Positions 26,765 to 38,707 of a stretch of DNA of 64,000 nucleotides are shown here, piece by piece (the first letter of the stretch is position 1; every line of letters begins with the position of its first letter). Source of the stretch: Cyclospora cayetanensis (lineage: Eukaryota > Apicomplexa > Conoidasida > Eucoccidiorida > Eimeriidae). The translations under genes were made by a program, and so were the position numbers. Under the pieces are notes generated by a model. It did no database searches, had not been told where the DNA came from, and saw only the letters and a program-made list of their open reading frames with translations. Where the stretch lies: NCBI RefSeq assembly GCF_002999335.1, contig NW_020312079.1, positions 1 to 64,000 on the forward strand, in the 5' to 3' direction.

Positions 26765-29715
26765 AGGCGTGCCGCCGCATGGTCTGTGAAAATTAGGGGC
26801 AGTAGGGGGGTGTGGGGTGATGCTCTGCCTCAAGGAGAGGATTTACGACTCCATCCAACAAACCGCGAAGACACCGCGGTTACTCCTGAAGCCCCCGATA
26901 TCCGACTGCCGTTTCGCCATGATGGAGTGTACAGCTGCACTTTTAAGCCGAGCGAAGTTCCCCGCCAGGCTTCCACGCGGGTGAGTTGGTGATCTTGCAA
27001 CAACGGCAGCAGCAGGCTGCCCTAAGAGCGCAGTGCAGGGGCGGCTGTAGTATCTCGTGCAGCTGCTGCGCTTGCTTGCGAGCTTTTATGGGAAGTTTGC
27101 TGCTTCCAGGATCTTTGCCTCCCTCTCCTACTCGCGCGCATGGGATGTAGCTGGAAGGGCTGTGCAATGTGTGGTGCCCTGCTGCGATTTCGGGGTGAGT
27201 GCAGCTCGACCTTAGGCCCTGGCGTCACCGCCTCTCTCGCTCGCATAGCCGCGTTGGCAGCTAGCGGTAGGCTACAGACTCGAGGCGGGCTTTGGCTAGC
27301 TAGTATTTCACGAGGAGGCGCCTGCATGCGGCGTAGCAGTGGGGCTTGCAGGACAGGCAGCCTGGCGCTGCAGCTAAGTGCTGAGCACGGCGTCGTGTCG
27401 TGTGCTACGGTCTTGGTTCACTTTTGTTGGCCTCTATTTAGGAGAGCTTTGCGGGGGGGAGGGTTTTTTCGAGCTAAACAACGTGGAACCCAGCTAGCAG
27501 CTTCTCTCACGCTCCTGAAATCATAGAGAAAGGAGCGTGCTCGGGTAGAATCTAGCCTTAGCGTTCTTCCCACTCCTTGAGGGGGAGGGAGCAGCACCGG
27601 CACAGGGGGCCTTGCACGGAAGGTAGGTGGCTTCCCCACCAGCATCCCTTTAGGTACTACTTGCTATAAAATATCCGTAGGTATACACCTAACTCCAGGC
27701 GCAATACATGGTGCGACAGAGAGGAATGGATCAGCGAATTCAGGAGCTTTTTCTGCAGCCCTCAACATAGTCCCTCTCCAGCGTGAGGGGAGGACAGAGA
27801 GCCAGCGCTGCGGTGCGGTATGGCTGTGGTATGCACACTCAAAGCACTTCGAACATCCACAGCTAGCACTTGCCCACAACATGAATTTTTTAAAAACGCT
27901 CTGCGCTAGTAGCAACAATCTGCAGGAAAAACGATAACGAAGAGCAAAACCCAGGAATCAGTGGAGACTTTACTCTTTCAATATTAGTGGAACCTAGGCG
28001 TGTTAGCGGAAAGTGGTCGGTGCCTAAGTGCAGCCAAGCTCACAATGTGCAACGCACGCATTGTTTGCCCTCAGAACGAACGATCCGAAGGTGGCATATT
28101 AGAAGGGTGTTTTAGGAGCAGTTAGCCAAATACAAAGCGGGCTACATGGAGCCTGTAATAACGGCTCAGTAGCCTAATGTATAAGCGGCCAGACAACGAC
28201 AGGGCACGTCATCGCCTCTATTAGCACAGTACTTGACGGTGTTGAGTACGTAAGGGCGGTTGGGGCGTGTATCTGCACCCCTTCGGAGAACCTGTGGCCT
28301 TCTGTCTGGCTAGTACCAGATTGGACTGGGCAGATCCATTGTTCAGAGATAACGAAAGCGTACACACCTGAGCCAGAGACGCTTTGAGGGGGGGGGGAGG
28401 GGGGGACTAGCGGGCAGGTGGGGGGGTGGGGGAGGGAAGTCAGGCTTGCTTGTGCCGCATATAGTGGAGGAATGCCTTGGCACAGAGGAAACATGCAGAG
28501 GGTGGTAAATGGAGTGGCAGGAGCACTAAAGAAACCTAATCAAAGGCTGCTGTGCTAAATCTGTGGGGCCGTTGCAGACACGTGTTTAGAGGCGTATTCC
28601 GGTACGGTTTGTGTCTGGGCATGCGTAATTGCGTCCTGTGTTAGGGAGTGCCGCCACGATTCTGCATACTTCCGCTTAACTGTTCAGACGTTCAGGTTTA
28701 AATATTTGTTGGATCTGCCGTGTGCTGCAGCTGCAGAGGGCCTCCTTGCACGCATGGGCTTCTGCTGCATGATTCCTACGGGCGCTGCTGTGGCTGCTGC
28801 CGCTGCTGCAGCGGCGGCTGCTGCTGCTTCTCTGCCCCGCGCTTGGTGTTTTTTGTGCTTTACTGTTGGTGTTGTGTTGAATATCCGTCTCTTTTCGCGC
28901 TGCTCATTCTTCCCTTTGTCCGAGGCTTCCGCTTCTGTGACAGGGGGTGTATTTTCCCCTCTGCCGCTGCTGCTCCTGCCGCTGCGTGCTGCTGCTGCTG
29001 CTGCTGCGGCTGCGCGGGAAGGGCCCTCCTTCTCCTCCTCTCACCTCCCTCTCTCTTAGGGAAGACACTTCGCTTCTTTGCCTGTAAGTACACAAACGCT
29101 CCTCTGAGCCACAACAGTGCCGGGCTTAGGTCAGGGTGGCGCATCTCGAGGATCTCCTGTGTGGCTCCTTCGCTCACCTGTAGTTGTACAGCAGCAGCAG
29201 CCGCCTGCGCCCCTCAGGCACTCATGGTGTCTCTACATTGGATACACATATATATATACATATATACACATATATATAGCTGGCGCTGAGTGTTTGAGGG
29301 CGGTCTCTTTCAAGAGCGTTCATCGGCTTGCGGGAGGAGGGCAGTGGCGATCGAACGCTCGGTAGGCGGGAGGGGTGCAGGGAGGAGGGTTGTGTTTAAG
29401 GGAGCAGCAGGACGGGGAGCTTGCTGCACCTTCTCGCTATTGCCACACACCCCGAAGTGCTGCACGCGCAGCTCTTTTCGGAGGACGACGGCAGGGTACA
29501 GCCAGCCTCATTCGGCTACTCTAGAAGGACGCCTCGTCAAAGTGTGTATCCTTCATGGGGGCGACTTAGCTCCTGCCTGCAGAAGCGTCAGGGGGAACAA
29601 GCCGGCTTGAGGCGTTTCGCCTCCGTCCCTTCGCAGGCTCCTACCCTCCCCCCTTCCAGCACGCTTGCCGATCTTGTGTCGTTGTGGCGTTTGTAGGTTT
29701 ACACTGGCAGCGAGG
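26765..29715. other. Long stretch without a recognised gene
   Basis: Nearly 3 kb with no supported gene. It holds an orphan open frame (about 26824-26990), an open frame at 27140-27526 without recognisable domains, a G-rich tract (28387-28436), CTG/GCT runs around 28775-28830 and 28965-29010, and a short TATA run near 29250. The last part should contain the promoter and 5' UTR of importin alpha. Confidence 0.5.
28387..28436 (+). repeat. G-rich tract
   Basis: Several runs of four to ten G separated by one to a few bases, mostly A or T, within 50 bases. The runs meet the textbook pattern for a G-quadruplex on the plus strand. Confidence 0.75.
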
Positions 29716-32700
29716 ATGGAACGGCGTGTTGCTGAGCGGAAGGCTAACTTCAAGAAAAATTTTGAAGATCCTAGGAGGAAGCGAGAAGACTTGCAGGTAC
29801 AACTGGCTAGGCGGGGCACCCTCAGTTTGAATCTCGTTTCTCTCTCTCTCTCTCGCTTCTGTGTTTTCCCTTTCTGCTGTCTCTCTTCCTTCCAGCCTTG
29901 CTCGCAATTGGCGCACGCTTTGATCGCATGAGGCATGCACCTCTCTGGCCTGCTAGGCTCTTTGGTTCCGCCATCCGGGATGCATATACTTTCAATGCTC
30001 GCCGCAAAACGCCCCTCGCGGCTAAGTATTCATGCGTTTACGCCCTTGCTTTCCGTCCGTCTGTCTCTCTTTTTCCCTGCTTCGCTCTCTCATTGTCGTC
30101 TTTCATGAAGGGCCGTGCCAAACGAGGCCTTTTCTGGTACCCGCACGCTGTCCGTACACCTGGAAGGCCGTTCGCCGTTCGTTGTGTTCCCCCACGGAGA
30201 ACAATCCTCGTGCTTTTCTCCCCTCCTTTATCCCCCTCCGTCTCCCCTGCGTCTTGAGCGATCTCAGGTTCAAATAAGGAAGACGCACAGGGAGCAGAAC
30301 CTCGCGAAGAAGAGGGCTGAGGCTCTTGGCGAAGCCGAGGCAGCAACGGGAGCAACAGCACCAGGGGATGCTGCCCCCTTCGCAGGAGATAGTGCTATTC
30401 CACAGGGTGCTCAGGGGGGGGCAGGGGCCCCAGGGGGCCCCCCCGAGCTCGCTGGAAAAGACTTACAGCAACTTATGGCAGCCTTGGCAAGCGGCAACCC
30501 CGATGCTGAACTCCAGGTAATCTCCGGCCTTGCCTGCTGCAGTTTCTTTGCTGCTGCATTTGCTGCTGCTCGCGCTTGACGGGAGCTAACTGTGTGTGTG
30601 CATCGCGGTTGTCGCTTCGCGCTGCTGAACTCTCTGTAAAACACTTCTGTCGCTACGCCTTCGTGTGTCTGTCCCTTGAAGGGGGAGGTTCTCATTTTTT
30701 CACGCGCCTGTGCTGCCTTGGGGAGGGGCAGTGGCGGATTTGGGCTGTCTCGATCGCGCAGCACATCCATATATATTTATATACACATGCATAAATATGT
30801 ATATATTTTTTTATGGCCTTGTTTTTTTGCTCCCTCTTTTTCTCCTGCCGTACTGCAGGCGACGCAGTTATTCCGCAGAGCTCTGAGCATCGAGCACAAT
30901 CCTCCAATCCAGCTTGTCATCGATGCAGGTGCGTTTTCTGGAGTTTTTTTGCTCGCTTTCGTGTTGTTTCTCGGCAGTTCGTAGCAAGCGAATACCCAGC
31001 GTTTGCCACCCTAACGCCTTGCCAAGGCGGCTCTTCGCACGTGTTTTTGAAGGCCGCTAGGTCGCTTTGCCCTTTTCTTGACCTTCTTCCTGGTGGAAGC
31101 GCATGAGACTCCGTAGAGCCGCAGTTCAGTGCTCCTCATTCCTCCGCTGCACGGGGAGAGAAAGATACAGAGAGGCTTGCTGCTTCGCCATTCCCCCTGT
31201 TGCGGAGCGATGGGCCTGTATGGCTATTTTTGCATATATATATATCTGTGTAAAAGCTTCAACGGCATGCGGAGTGCTGGAGCGCACTGTGTTTCCTGGC
31301 TGTAGGGGCTGTTCCCCATTTCGTTCGCTTTCTCTCTATGACCGGACGTGAGAATCTGCAATTCGAGGCGGCATGGGCGCTTACAAATATTGCATCAGGC
31401 ACTCAGGAGCAGACCAAGGTGAGTTTCTTGCGCAAAAAGGCAGCCGCAGCTTCATGCACCCAGAGCTCTGTCTGTCCGAAAGACGACAACGCGCTTTTGA
31501 GGCTATAGACTCGAGCGCGAGAGAGCGATGATGAGGATAAGGCGTTCCTTTGGGGAGATTTTTTCTCAGTCCCTTTTCTGCGACTCCCCCCACCGTCTCC
31601 CTGTGGTATGACCCCGCCAATTCGTGAGCTGCGTCTTGTCTGTCGCGTGCATCCATGCATGCACGCGTGCATCCATGCATGCGCATCGTGCAGGTAGTAA
31701 TAGACTGCGGAGCAGTTCCGTTGTTCGTAGAGCTTTTGCGCTCACCTAAGGAGGAGGTGAGGGAGCAGGCGGTGTGGGCGCTCGGCAACATCGCGGGGGA
31801 TTCTCCGAACTGCAGGAATTTAGTGCTCGATGCAAGTAAGCGGCAGTTCGTACGCTTCGCTGTAGGTGTCTCTTCTGGTGTGGGCTTGAGGGCAGGGAGG
31901 GCCTTCCTGCCCTGATCTTTTTGTTGGCTTTTTAAGACTTGCGACTTGTGAGCGCGTTGCCACTGAGGGTTCTTCCGTGCAGACGCCTTGCAGCCTTTGC
32001 TGGAGCAGCTCAATACCCCCGACTCGAAGTTGGCCATGCTGCGGAATGCCACGTGGACGCTGTGAGGCTTCAGACTTTAGCTAGGCGCATCTATCAAGGA
32101 GGCAGCACTTCCTGGCGGAGGCTTCTGATGGCTGAGGGGTTGTGAACGGTGGCAGGCTGGTGCAAAGAAAAGCCTGTCCTTGGGGGGCATTCTTTTTCCC
32201 TTTCTTGCGAATGCGTTCCTACAAGACTTCTGGCAGGCGTAGGAGGAGCTAGCGGCCTTTGTTTTCTTGCGGGGGATGCTGCTGCGTTTTTGCAGCTCCA
32301 ACTTCTGCAGGGGAAAGCCAGCACCTGCTTTCGACAGGGTTGCCCCTGCACTTCCAACGCTTGCAGCGCTCATTTATTCGGACGATCTCGAAGTTCGTGA
32401 GGCCCCTAAATTGGCTTTGCCCTTCGCCTCTGTGTCTGTCTGTTTGGTGGTGCTCAGCGATTCTTGCGCAGATTGTGGCACACGCAAGAATCCGCTTTTT
32501 TCGCATTGGCGCATGCAAGAACTCCCTTTTTTCGCATTGTTTGCATCATAAGAGGCTTTGCGGCTGTCCTCTGTGTGTTTTACAAGGTCTTGACGGATGC
32601 TTGCTGGGCTCTGTCATATTTATCGGACGGCCCTAACGACCGCATTGAAGCTGTTTTACAGGCGGGTAGGCTGCACGCGGTGACGGCGCTTTCAAGGCTT

Positions 32701-34997
32701 TTCTCGTCCCTCGGTTTGTCTGATTCGTGCTGCATGCATGCTTTGTGGAGAGGGAGGCGTGGGGTGCGGAGGGGAGTGGGCTGGGGAGGGTGAGGAAGGA
32801 AGGTGCCTCTAATCTTGTACTCAGTCGTCACTCTTCTTGTTGCAGTGTTGCTGTTCTGTGGATCGGCGACAGGTGTGTGCGGTCGCTTAGTCGATCTGCT
32901 GAATTACCCGTCCACGCTGGTGCAGACACCCGCACTTCGCGCCGTGGGAAATATCGTTACAGGTACTCCAGTAGGTGGCATCGAGGGTTTGTGTGTGTGT
33001 GGTTATGTATATATGTGTGTATGTGTGTGTCAGTGTGTGTGTCTGCCTTTTATTCGAGTCTTTTGGCCTCAAAAAAACGCTTCCTGCCTGTTTGCCCGCT
33101 TGTGTCTCCCTCTTGGGGGGGAGTCCGTTGGCTGCTGGCGTCCTACGTGGTGCTTCACTAGATTGGGGGGCGTTGGCTTGTAGCCATCCGCTAATCCCCT
33201 CCTCGGCTTGCTTGTATTTTTCTCGTTGCTTGCATCTTCTCGCATGGCGCGCAGCGGCGCTGTCGTGCTTTGTCTCCTCTCCCTTCCCCTCTCGCTTTTT
33301 ATTCCCACCTACACCCCGTGTCTCGTTGTATTAGACGGGGACAGCTCTGCTCCGTGCAACGCAACAAGAGGTATAGGCGGGGACTATCGGGAACGGGGTG
33401 GCAGCAGGGGAGAAAAGTGCGTGTTGGACAAGCAGAAAGGCAGGCAGGCATGGGTGCAGCTGCCTGGAAATCACACATTTTGCATGGATTGTGGCGACAG
33501 GCGATGATCGACAAACCCAAGTCGTGTTGACGTGCGGTGCCGTTCCCAAACTGCTTGGCCTTTTATCTTCCACAAGGAAGACCGTACAGAAAGAGGCCTG
33601 CTGGACTATATCCAACATTACCGCCGGTAGGGTGTCTCGCTATGTATATATATTTATAGTGAGAGAGATAAAGATAGAGGGAGATACAGAGAGGGAGTGA
33701 GCAGGCAAGCGTTAGGGCATGCGCAACGCGCCTGTTGTGCAGGCGTGTTGGAAGTCACTGGCTGTTCGCTGCGGTCGTTTAGAGAGGTGCTTCATGTGCC
33801 GCTTTAGTGGTGTTTTTCTGGTGCCTGTGAGTGGGGTTTGGCTCTGCATCACGTTTGCGTGTGTATGGAGGGGATGCACGGGCAGGTTGGGGGGGAGTGG
33901 GTAGAGGGAGGGCTTTTGCGGCTGCAAGGGCTTCCAAGGAGCTGCACGCGCCTCCACGCAGTGTGGGTCGTTGGGTGGCTGCTCTTGCTTCTGCGCAGGC
34001 AATAGAGATCAGATCCAGGAGGTGTTGGACAGCGGCGCTATTCCTGCACTGCTTCATGTCTTGCAGACAGCGGAATTTGACACCAAGAAGGAAGCCGCGT
34101 GGGCGATCAGCAACGCAGTCAGCGGGGGTTCAGATGCGCAGGTGCGAAGAAATTGGGAGGCTTTGCTTTTTAGAAGGCGTCACTCTTGCGTGTGTCCTCC
34201 CTGGCTTGCCTTCTTGCCTTCTTGCCTTTTGGCCCTGTGACGATCTAGGGGAGGCAGAGATCTAGGATTCCAACACGCCGTCCTCTCTTTTTCCTGCCGC
34301 TTCTGCCGCGGCGGCTCCTCTTCTCCCCTTGCGCGCGTTCCTTCCTCCTTCTCCTTGCCATCTGGTGCTGCATCGGCTGTCTTCTCTCGCCTCCTCTTCG
34401 TCTCAGGTTGAAGCCTTGGTGCGCCTTGGCTGCGTCCCACCTCTCTGCGAGCTCATCAGCTGCGTGGACAGCAAGATCGTCATGGTTGCCTTGGAGGCGC
34501 TGCACGCGATCTTGCGGACGGGGAAAAAGCTGAAAGAAACCGAAGGCTTGCTATCCAATCCTTTCGCAGACCTCATTGAGCAGGCCGATGGAACGGCGGC
34601 CTTAGAGAAGCTCCAAGACAGCAACAACGAAGCGATCTTCAAGAAGGTATTGAGTGCTTGACTTGTCTTTGTGGAGCGCCATCGTAGGGGTGTCTTCAAG
34701 TACTTTTGGTGTTCTTGAGTGGGCAGCTGCGCTGTGGCAGCCGCCACTGTCATCTGCCCCCCCCCCCCGCTCGTCTACCAGGACCGCCCTCGTGAACGCC
34801 TCTACCAGCCGCTTTGTTTCGTTCACCTGTGCATGTGTATGTGTGTGGATGTGCAGGTCTACTCAATTATCTCAACTTACTTTCCGTATGAAGAGGAAGA
34901 GGAGGGGGTGTCTACAGATATGGGGGTCCCTGGGGGACTTGGTGATGGTTCCGGCTTTGGAGCCGAGGCTCCTCAAGGAGGCTTCAAGTTCGGTTAG
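29716..34997 (+). CDS. Importin subunit alpha (karyopherin alpha)
   Basis: Importin alpha binds classical nuclear-localisation signals and links them to importin beta. Thirteen exons join in phase: 29716-29796, 30268-30516, 30859-30928, 31306-31418, 31694-31835, 31983-32061, 32296-32392, 32587-32665, 32873-32962, 33501-33626, 33999-34141, 34407-34646 and 34857-34997, giving 549 residues. Exons 1-2 encode the importin-beta-binding domain (RRKRED and [16 protein letters not shown]), followed by an Ala/Gly/Pro-rich linker. Armadillo repeats follow with the Trp-Asn pairs that form the signal groove: [45 protein letters not shown]. The fourth repeat reads ACWALSYLS. The C terminus is acidic (YEEEEEG) and ends in a Gly-rich GGFKFG. 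All introns are GT-AG. The start is the ATG opening MERRVAERK, the usual beginning. Confidence 0.96.
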
Positions 34998-35893
34998 TTT
35001 CCCGCCGCGTTCACTGTGCATCTGACTGTCTACTTCCCCGCTTTCTTAGCTGTAAAGGCCAGATCCGTTGCCTCCAGTGGGGCCCCACAACGCGGCACTG
35101 GCACGGTGATGCGAGCCTGCGGACACCCCCTCGTCAGTCGGGGTATTTGGCTGTTCCTGGTACGACCCCTTCCGCAACAGCAGCAGCGGCAACTCAACCA
35201 GCGCCATAATAATAGTACAGTAAGCCGCTAGCACTGCAAACTGCGTCGGCGCACCCATGGGTTGCTGCCCTTTTGGCCGCCGCGGGAAGCGTAGGGGCCC
35301 CCAATGAGGGGCCCTTTCGGGGGCCCCCCCTTCCTGTGGTACGCATCTGCTTAGCAAAAAATGAGGACAGGGAAACGAGGCGACATTCTTTCTTCTCACC
35401 GCCTCCCCTGCGATGGCACTTCCCACTTGGCACCAGGGAGCCTTGGTGGCAGCCGCTGCATCAGCTGCTACGTCCACCAGCGCAACGGAGAGAAGAAAAA
35501 GCAGAACGCTCTGAAGGGAGAGCAGCACATTTGCTGCAGCACGTCAATCTATTCGAAAAACCAAAGGGTGTAGGGTCTGCTTGTAGGCCTCTCGTCGCAG
35601 ATTGCAGGGGGGAAAGTGCACCCCTCAGCGGCCCCCTCTTCTTCAGCACGTTTTAGTGAGAGGGCGTGCAGTGAGCCTCTAAAAACTACGAAGGGGCCCG
35701 TTCTAGGCTAGCGCTAGTTTTCGCTGCACATTACTTCGGTGTCAGCCCAGCATGCTGTATGCGTACACATTAAACGATCGACATGAGGGGCCCCTGGCGT
35801 CCCAAGTGGACTCAAAAGGGTAGCAAATGCCCCTAAAATGTAATGAGGGCCCCTCGCCATGCGAACCGCATGGAGCCTAAGGTCCCTGGTGTA
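34998..35893. other. Convergent intergenic region
   Basis: This gap lies between the stop codons of importin alpha (+) and the secreted protein (-). Several GGGGCCCC-type motifs lie here (35297-35340, 35787, 35846). Minus-strand ORFs of up to 160 codons (35046-35528) show no domain and run through the motif cluster; I do not consider them genes. Confidence 0.55.
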
Positions 35894-38707
35894 TCAGTAG
35901 GGAGGCTCCTTAGGCAGAGGCACCACGGGGTCCCCAGGTGCGTTGGCAACCCATCTGGGAGTTGAAGTGTGGCTGGGCCCTAAGGGAGGAACACCTCCCC
36001 AGTTTTGGGGTTCATGGGGGCCCCCGGCTTGTTGGAGCCGCCAAGGCTCCGGCATCTGCTGGGGCTGCTGTACCCAGTCAGTGTCTGGTATGGGTGTGTC
36101 AGCGCTTGACCACTGCGGACGATGCTGGGTGCTCTGGCCGAATTCAGGAGTCCCTTGGTAAGAGTTTTGATCTCCAAGGGTAGGGCTTCGAAGCCCTTGG
36201 CTCGGGTTGGGAATACCCCCCTTGCTAACGAGCGAAAGAATTTGGGCGACTCTCTGGAGGGCTGTGGCATTGGGGTCCGCAAGCTTCTCGAGGATGCCCG
36301 TAAGCTCCTGCCCAGTTCTCACGAATGCCTTGATATAGCCCCAGTTATGCTGAGTTTCTGCAATAATATCGGTTGCGGCTGCGCCGTCGGAGTCCCAGGC
36401 GGCGAATCCCTGCACTGTATGAAGTCCGTCTTCATTCGGGTGTATGGACACTTCACATTGGCACACGGCGGCTGCAGAATAACCGGGCAGAGGCAGCACT
36501 GCAGTGTACACATTTACAAGCCCACCGACGGTGCTGTTGCCACTAGTCGTACTACCGTCGCTGCTTCCTTTGTCGGCCGTATTCCCGCCTGTTTCCTTGG
36601 TGGTTGCCAGGATATTGCAGGGCGAGTCTATGTAGGCTGCAGAGGCGCAGAGCTGATTTCGTCTAGAGAAAAAGGAGGCCTTGCATTCTGCTCTGTTGCT
36701 GCTATTAAGATACAGTGGGTGTTCTTGCCAACCAGCTGCAGCCATGAGCGGCACACAGCAGGTCATCCCTTGCTGCGCACAACTGGTAGTGGGGGGCCCC
36801 GCTTCCTCTGGTGGGGGCCCCTCAGAGACAACCCCTAGAGAGACGAGGGCTCCTCCTCGCAGTAGTTTGTTGTACCCCTGGAGCAGGCGGTGCACTTGAA
36901 GCTTTGTTAAAGCCCCCTCCGCGATCTCTAGGATGGTGCCGGCCGCAGCAAAACATGCATGCGAGACATTTACAAACTCTTGAAGGTACTTCATCCATTC
37001 TTTAAGCGGGTCTCCTAAGCGAGGCAGAATGGGTAGCCCAAGAAAATCATTCTGCACTGCCTGCTCCTCGTCTTCGTCTCCTTCTTCCTCGTCATCTCCC
37101 GCTGCTTCTGAAGAATCTGGCTTATCTGCTAGGGCCATTGCGGAAAGGAGGGAACTCAGTACTGTCTGAGCTGCCTCCTCTTCCGCCGTAAGCAGTCCAG
37201 CAGATGCTTCTTTTCCCTCACCCAAGCCCCTATCCCCTTGACTCTTATGGCTCTTTCTGCGCTTTGTTTCAGGAGGCTTAACCAGGATCCTGTGAGGAGC
37301 GAAAATTGAGGTCATCCTGTAGTCGTCCTCTGCAACATGCTTCTTCTTCTGAGGTATCACGAGATGCAACAACTGCAAACCCCCTCCACCCATGTGCTCC
37401 TGCAGTTGTTGCTGCAGCGCGGCAGCCAGCTGCAAAGCCTTCTCTATCTCCGCAAAAAACTCGACAACCTGCAGTGCAGCTGCAGCGGCAGACTGTACGC
37501 TGTTGGGGCCACTCCCTGCGTTGTAAAGGATCGGATCGCGAGGGTTTGCCGTAGGCTCAGTGGAGGGAGAAGCCCCTGGAAGCGGCAGGAAGATCCGCGC
37601 GAGATCCTCCAAGGCTACGAAGAAGTCAGGGGCCCTTAAGATGACCTCCACAAGGGCCCCCCCAAACTCTAAAGCCTGGGCGAGGGCCTTGCTGGTCTGT
37701 TGCAGCGGGTCTGGAAGGCTGGTCGTAGTAGTGGTGGTGGTGCTGCTGCTTGAGCTTCTGCTGTTCTGGAGAGATGCTAAGAGAGAAAACAAGTCATTGG
37801 CACCGGAGACGCTGGCAGTGCCGCTGCTCTTATTTTTGCTGCTGCTGCTGCTCTTATTTTTGCTGCTGATCCTACCTTTGCCCTTACCTTTGGTAGTGAG
37901 TTGGCCACTTCTACTCTGGCGGCTGTTGCCGCTGCCTTTCTTTTTCCTGCCTGCCACGGTAGTATTGAGTTTTTGCAGCTTCTCCAGCACTTCCCGCGTT
38001 CCTTCGTCCAGACCGTCGCCTTCAGCGTCTTCCTGCTGCATCTTTGACGGATTACTGCGGGGCTGAAGCACCCTCTCCGGCTGCTTGAAACGCTGCGGAG
38101 GAGCCATGTAAGGGACAGCGCCATGTTGCTGGAAAGGCGAGGCCCCCCCTGCGAAATACGGCGAACCTGCAGAGGCGTCTGCTGGACCCCATGTAGGAGT
38201 AGGAAGGAGCGGCAGCCATGGGACAGACATGCTTTCCTGCGGTGGGTGCTGATCCGGCTGCGGCCATACCCAGTTTTCCACACCTTGAAGCCTACGCCTA
38301 GGAGAGGCATGAATCAGAGGCCACAGAGATTGCGCCTCTAGCTGCTGTTGCAGCAAACGAAGCTGCTGCAGCTGCAGGGAACCATACTGTGGCTGTTGCT
38401 GTTTTTCATGCTTTTCTGAGGAGGTGAGAGGACTGCTGCTCCCAAGCCGTCGGCGGGGAGCCTGGAAAACCAAGTCCAAAAATGTCCGTTCCTTTCCGGG
38501 TTTCTGGAGCAACATCCCTTCTAGGTTACGCTGTTGCAGCAGCAGGAGCTCTTCTTGATGTTGCAGCTGCCTCTCTAGTTGTTCTAGTATATCCAGCCGC
38601 CGCAAACCTTCCAGTGGTCCGTTGACTCCTACTGCGGTTGTTGCATCGGCGACCGGCAGCAGGTGCTGCAACAAGACCAAGGCTAGCAGCATTGTCGCTC
38701 CCTGCAT
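35894..38707 (-). CDS. Large intronless secreted protein of unknown function with RRL motifs
   Basis: A single 937-codon frame from ATG at 38707 to TGA at 35896-35894. The first 22 or so residues form a typical signal peptide (MLLALVLLQHLL, then VADA). Mature features are a Gln/Leu-rich coiled-coil region at about residues 40-62, three RRL motifs (near residues 36, 87 and 140; the last two within PRRRL), a Pro/Gln-rich region, and a Lys/Ser-rich low-complexity segment. An acidic run EEEGDEDEEQ and a Cys-containing domain follow (TSCAQQGMTCCVPLMAAAGW through CQCEVSIHPNEDG), then a Pro-rich tail. Several Asn-X-Ser/Thr sites occur. There is no transmembrane segment apart from the signal. RRL is the core of the coccidian TEXEL export motif cleaved by ASP5, but processing here is inference. 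No homologue is recognised. Confidence 0.8.
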   Translation of the reverse strand: MQGATMLLALVLLQHLLPVADATTAVGVNGPLEGLRRLDILEQLERQLQHQEELLLLQQRNLEGMLLQKPGKERTFLDLVFQAPRRRLGSSSPLTSSEKHEKQQQPQYGSLQLQQLRLLQQQLEAQSLWPLIHASPRRRLQGVENWVWPQPDQHPPQESMSVPWLPLLPTPTWGPADASAGSPYFAGGASPFQQHGAVPYMAPPQRFKQPERVLQPRSNPSKMQQEDAEGDGLDEGTREVLEKLQKLNTTVAGRKKKGSGNSRQSRSGQLTTKGKGKGRISSKNKSSSSSKNKSSGTASVSGANDLFSLLASLQNSRSSSSSTTTTTTTSLPDPLQQTSKALAQALEFGGALVEVILRAPDFFVALEDLARIFLPLPGASPSTEPTANPRDPILYNAGSGPNSVQSAAAAALQVVEFFAEIEKALQLAAALQQQLQEHMGGGGLQLLHLVIPQKKKHVAEDDYRMTSIFAPHRILVKPPETKRRKSHKSQGDRGLGEGKEASAGLLTAEEEAAQTVLSSLLSAMALADKPDSSEAAGDDEEEGDEDEEQAVQNDFLGLPILPRLGDPLKEWMKYLQEFVNVSHACFAAAGTILEIAEGALTKLQVHRLLQGYNKLLRGGALVSLGVVSEGPPPEEAGPPTTSCAQQGMTCCVPLMAAAGWQEHPLYLNSSNRAECKASFFSRRNQLCASAAYIDSPCNILATTKETGGNTADKGSSDGSTTSGNSTVGGLVNVYTAVLPLPGYSAAAVCQCEVSIHPNEDGLHTVQGFAAWDSDGAAATDIIAETQHNWGYIKAFVRTGQELTGILEKLADPNATALQRVAQILSLVSKGGIPNPSQGLRSPTLGDQNSYQGTPEFGQSTQHRPQWSSADTPIPDTDWVQQPQQMPEPWRLQQAGGPHEPQNWGGVPPLGPSHTSTPRWVANAPGDPVVPLPKEPPY

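Noticed and set aside
26824..26990. Open frame after uL23m with complex sequence (EAPDIRLPFRHDGVY)
   Set aside because: It may be an alternative or extra last exon, but no acceptor fits the phase of the preceding exon, so it is not annotated.
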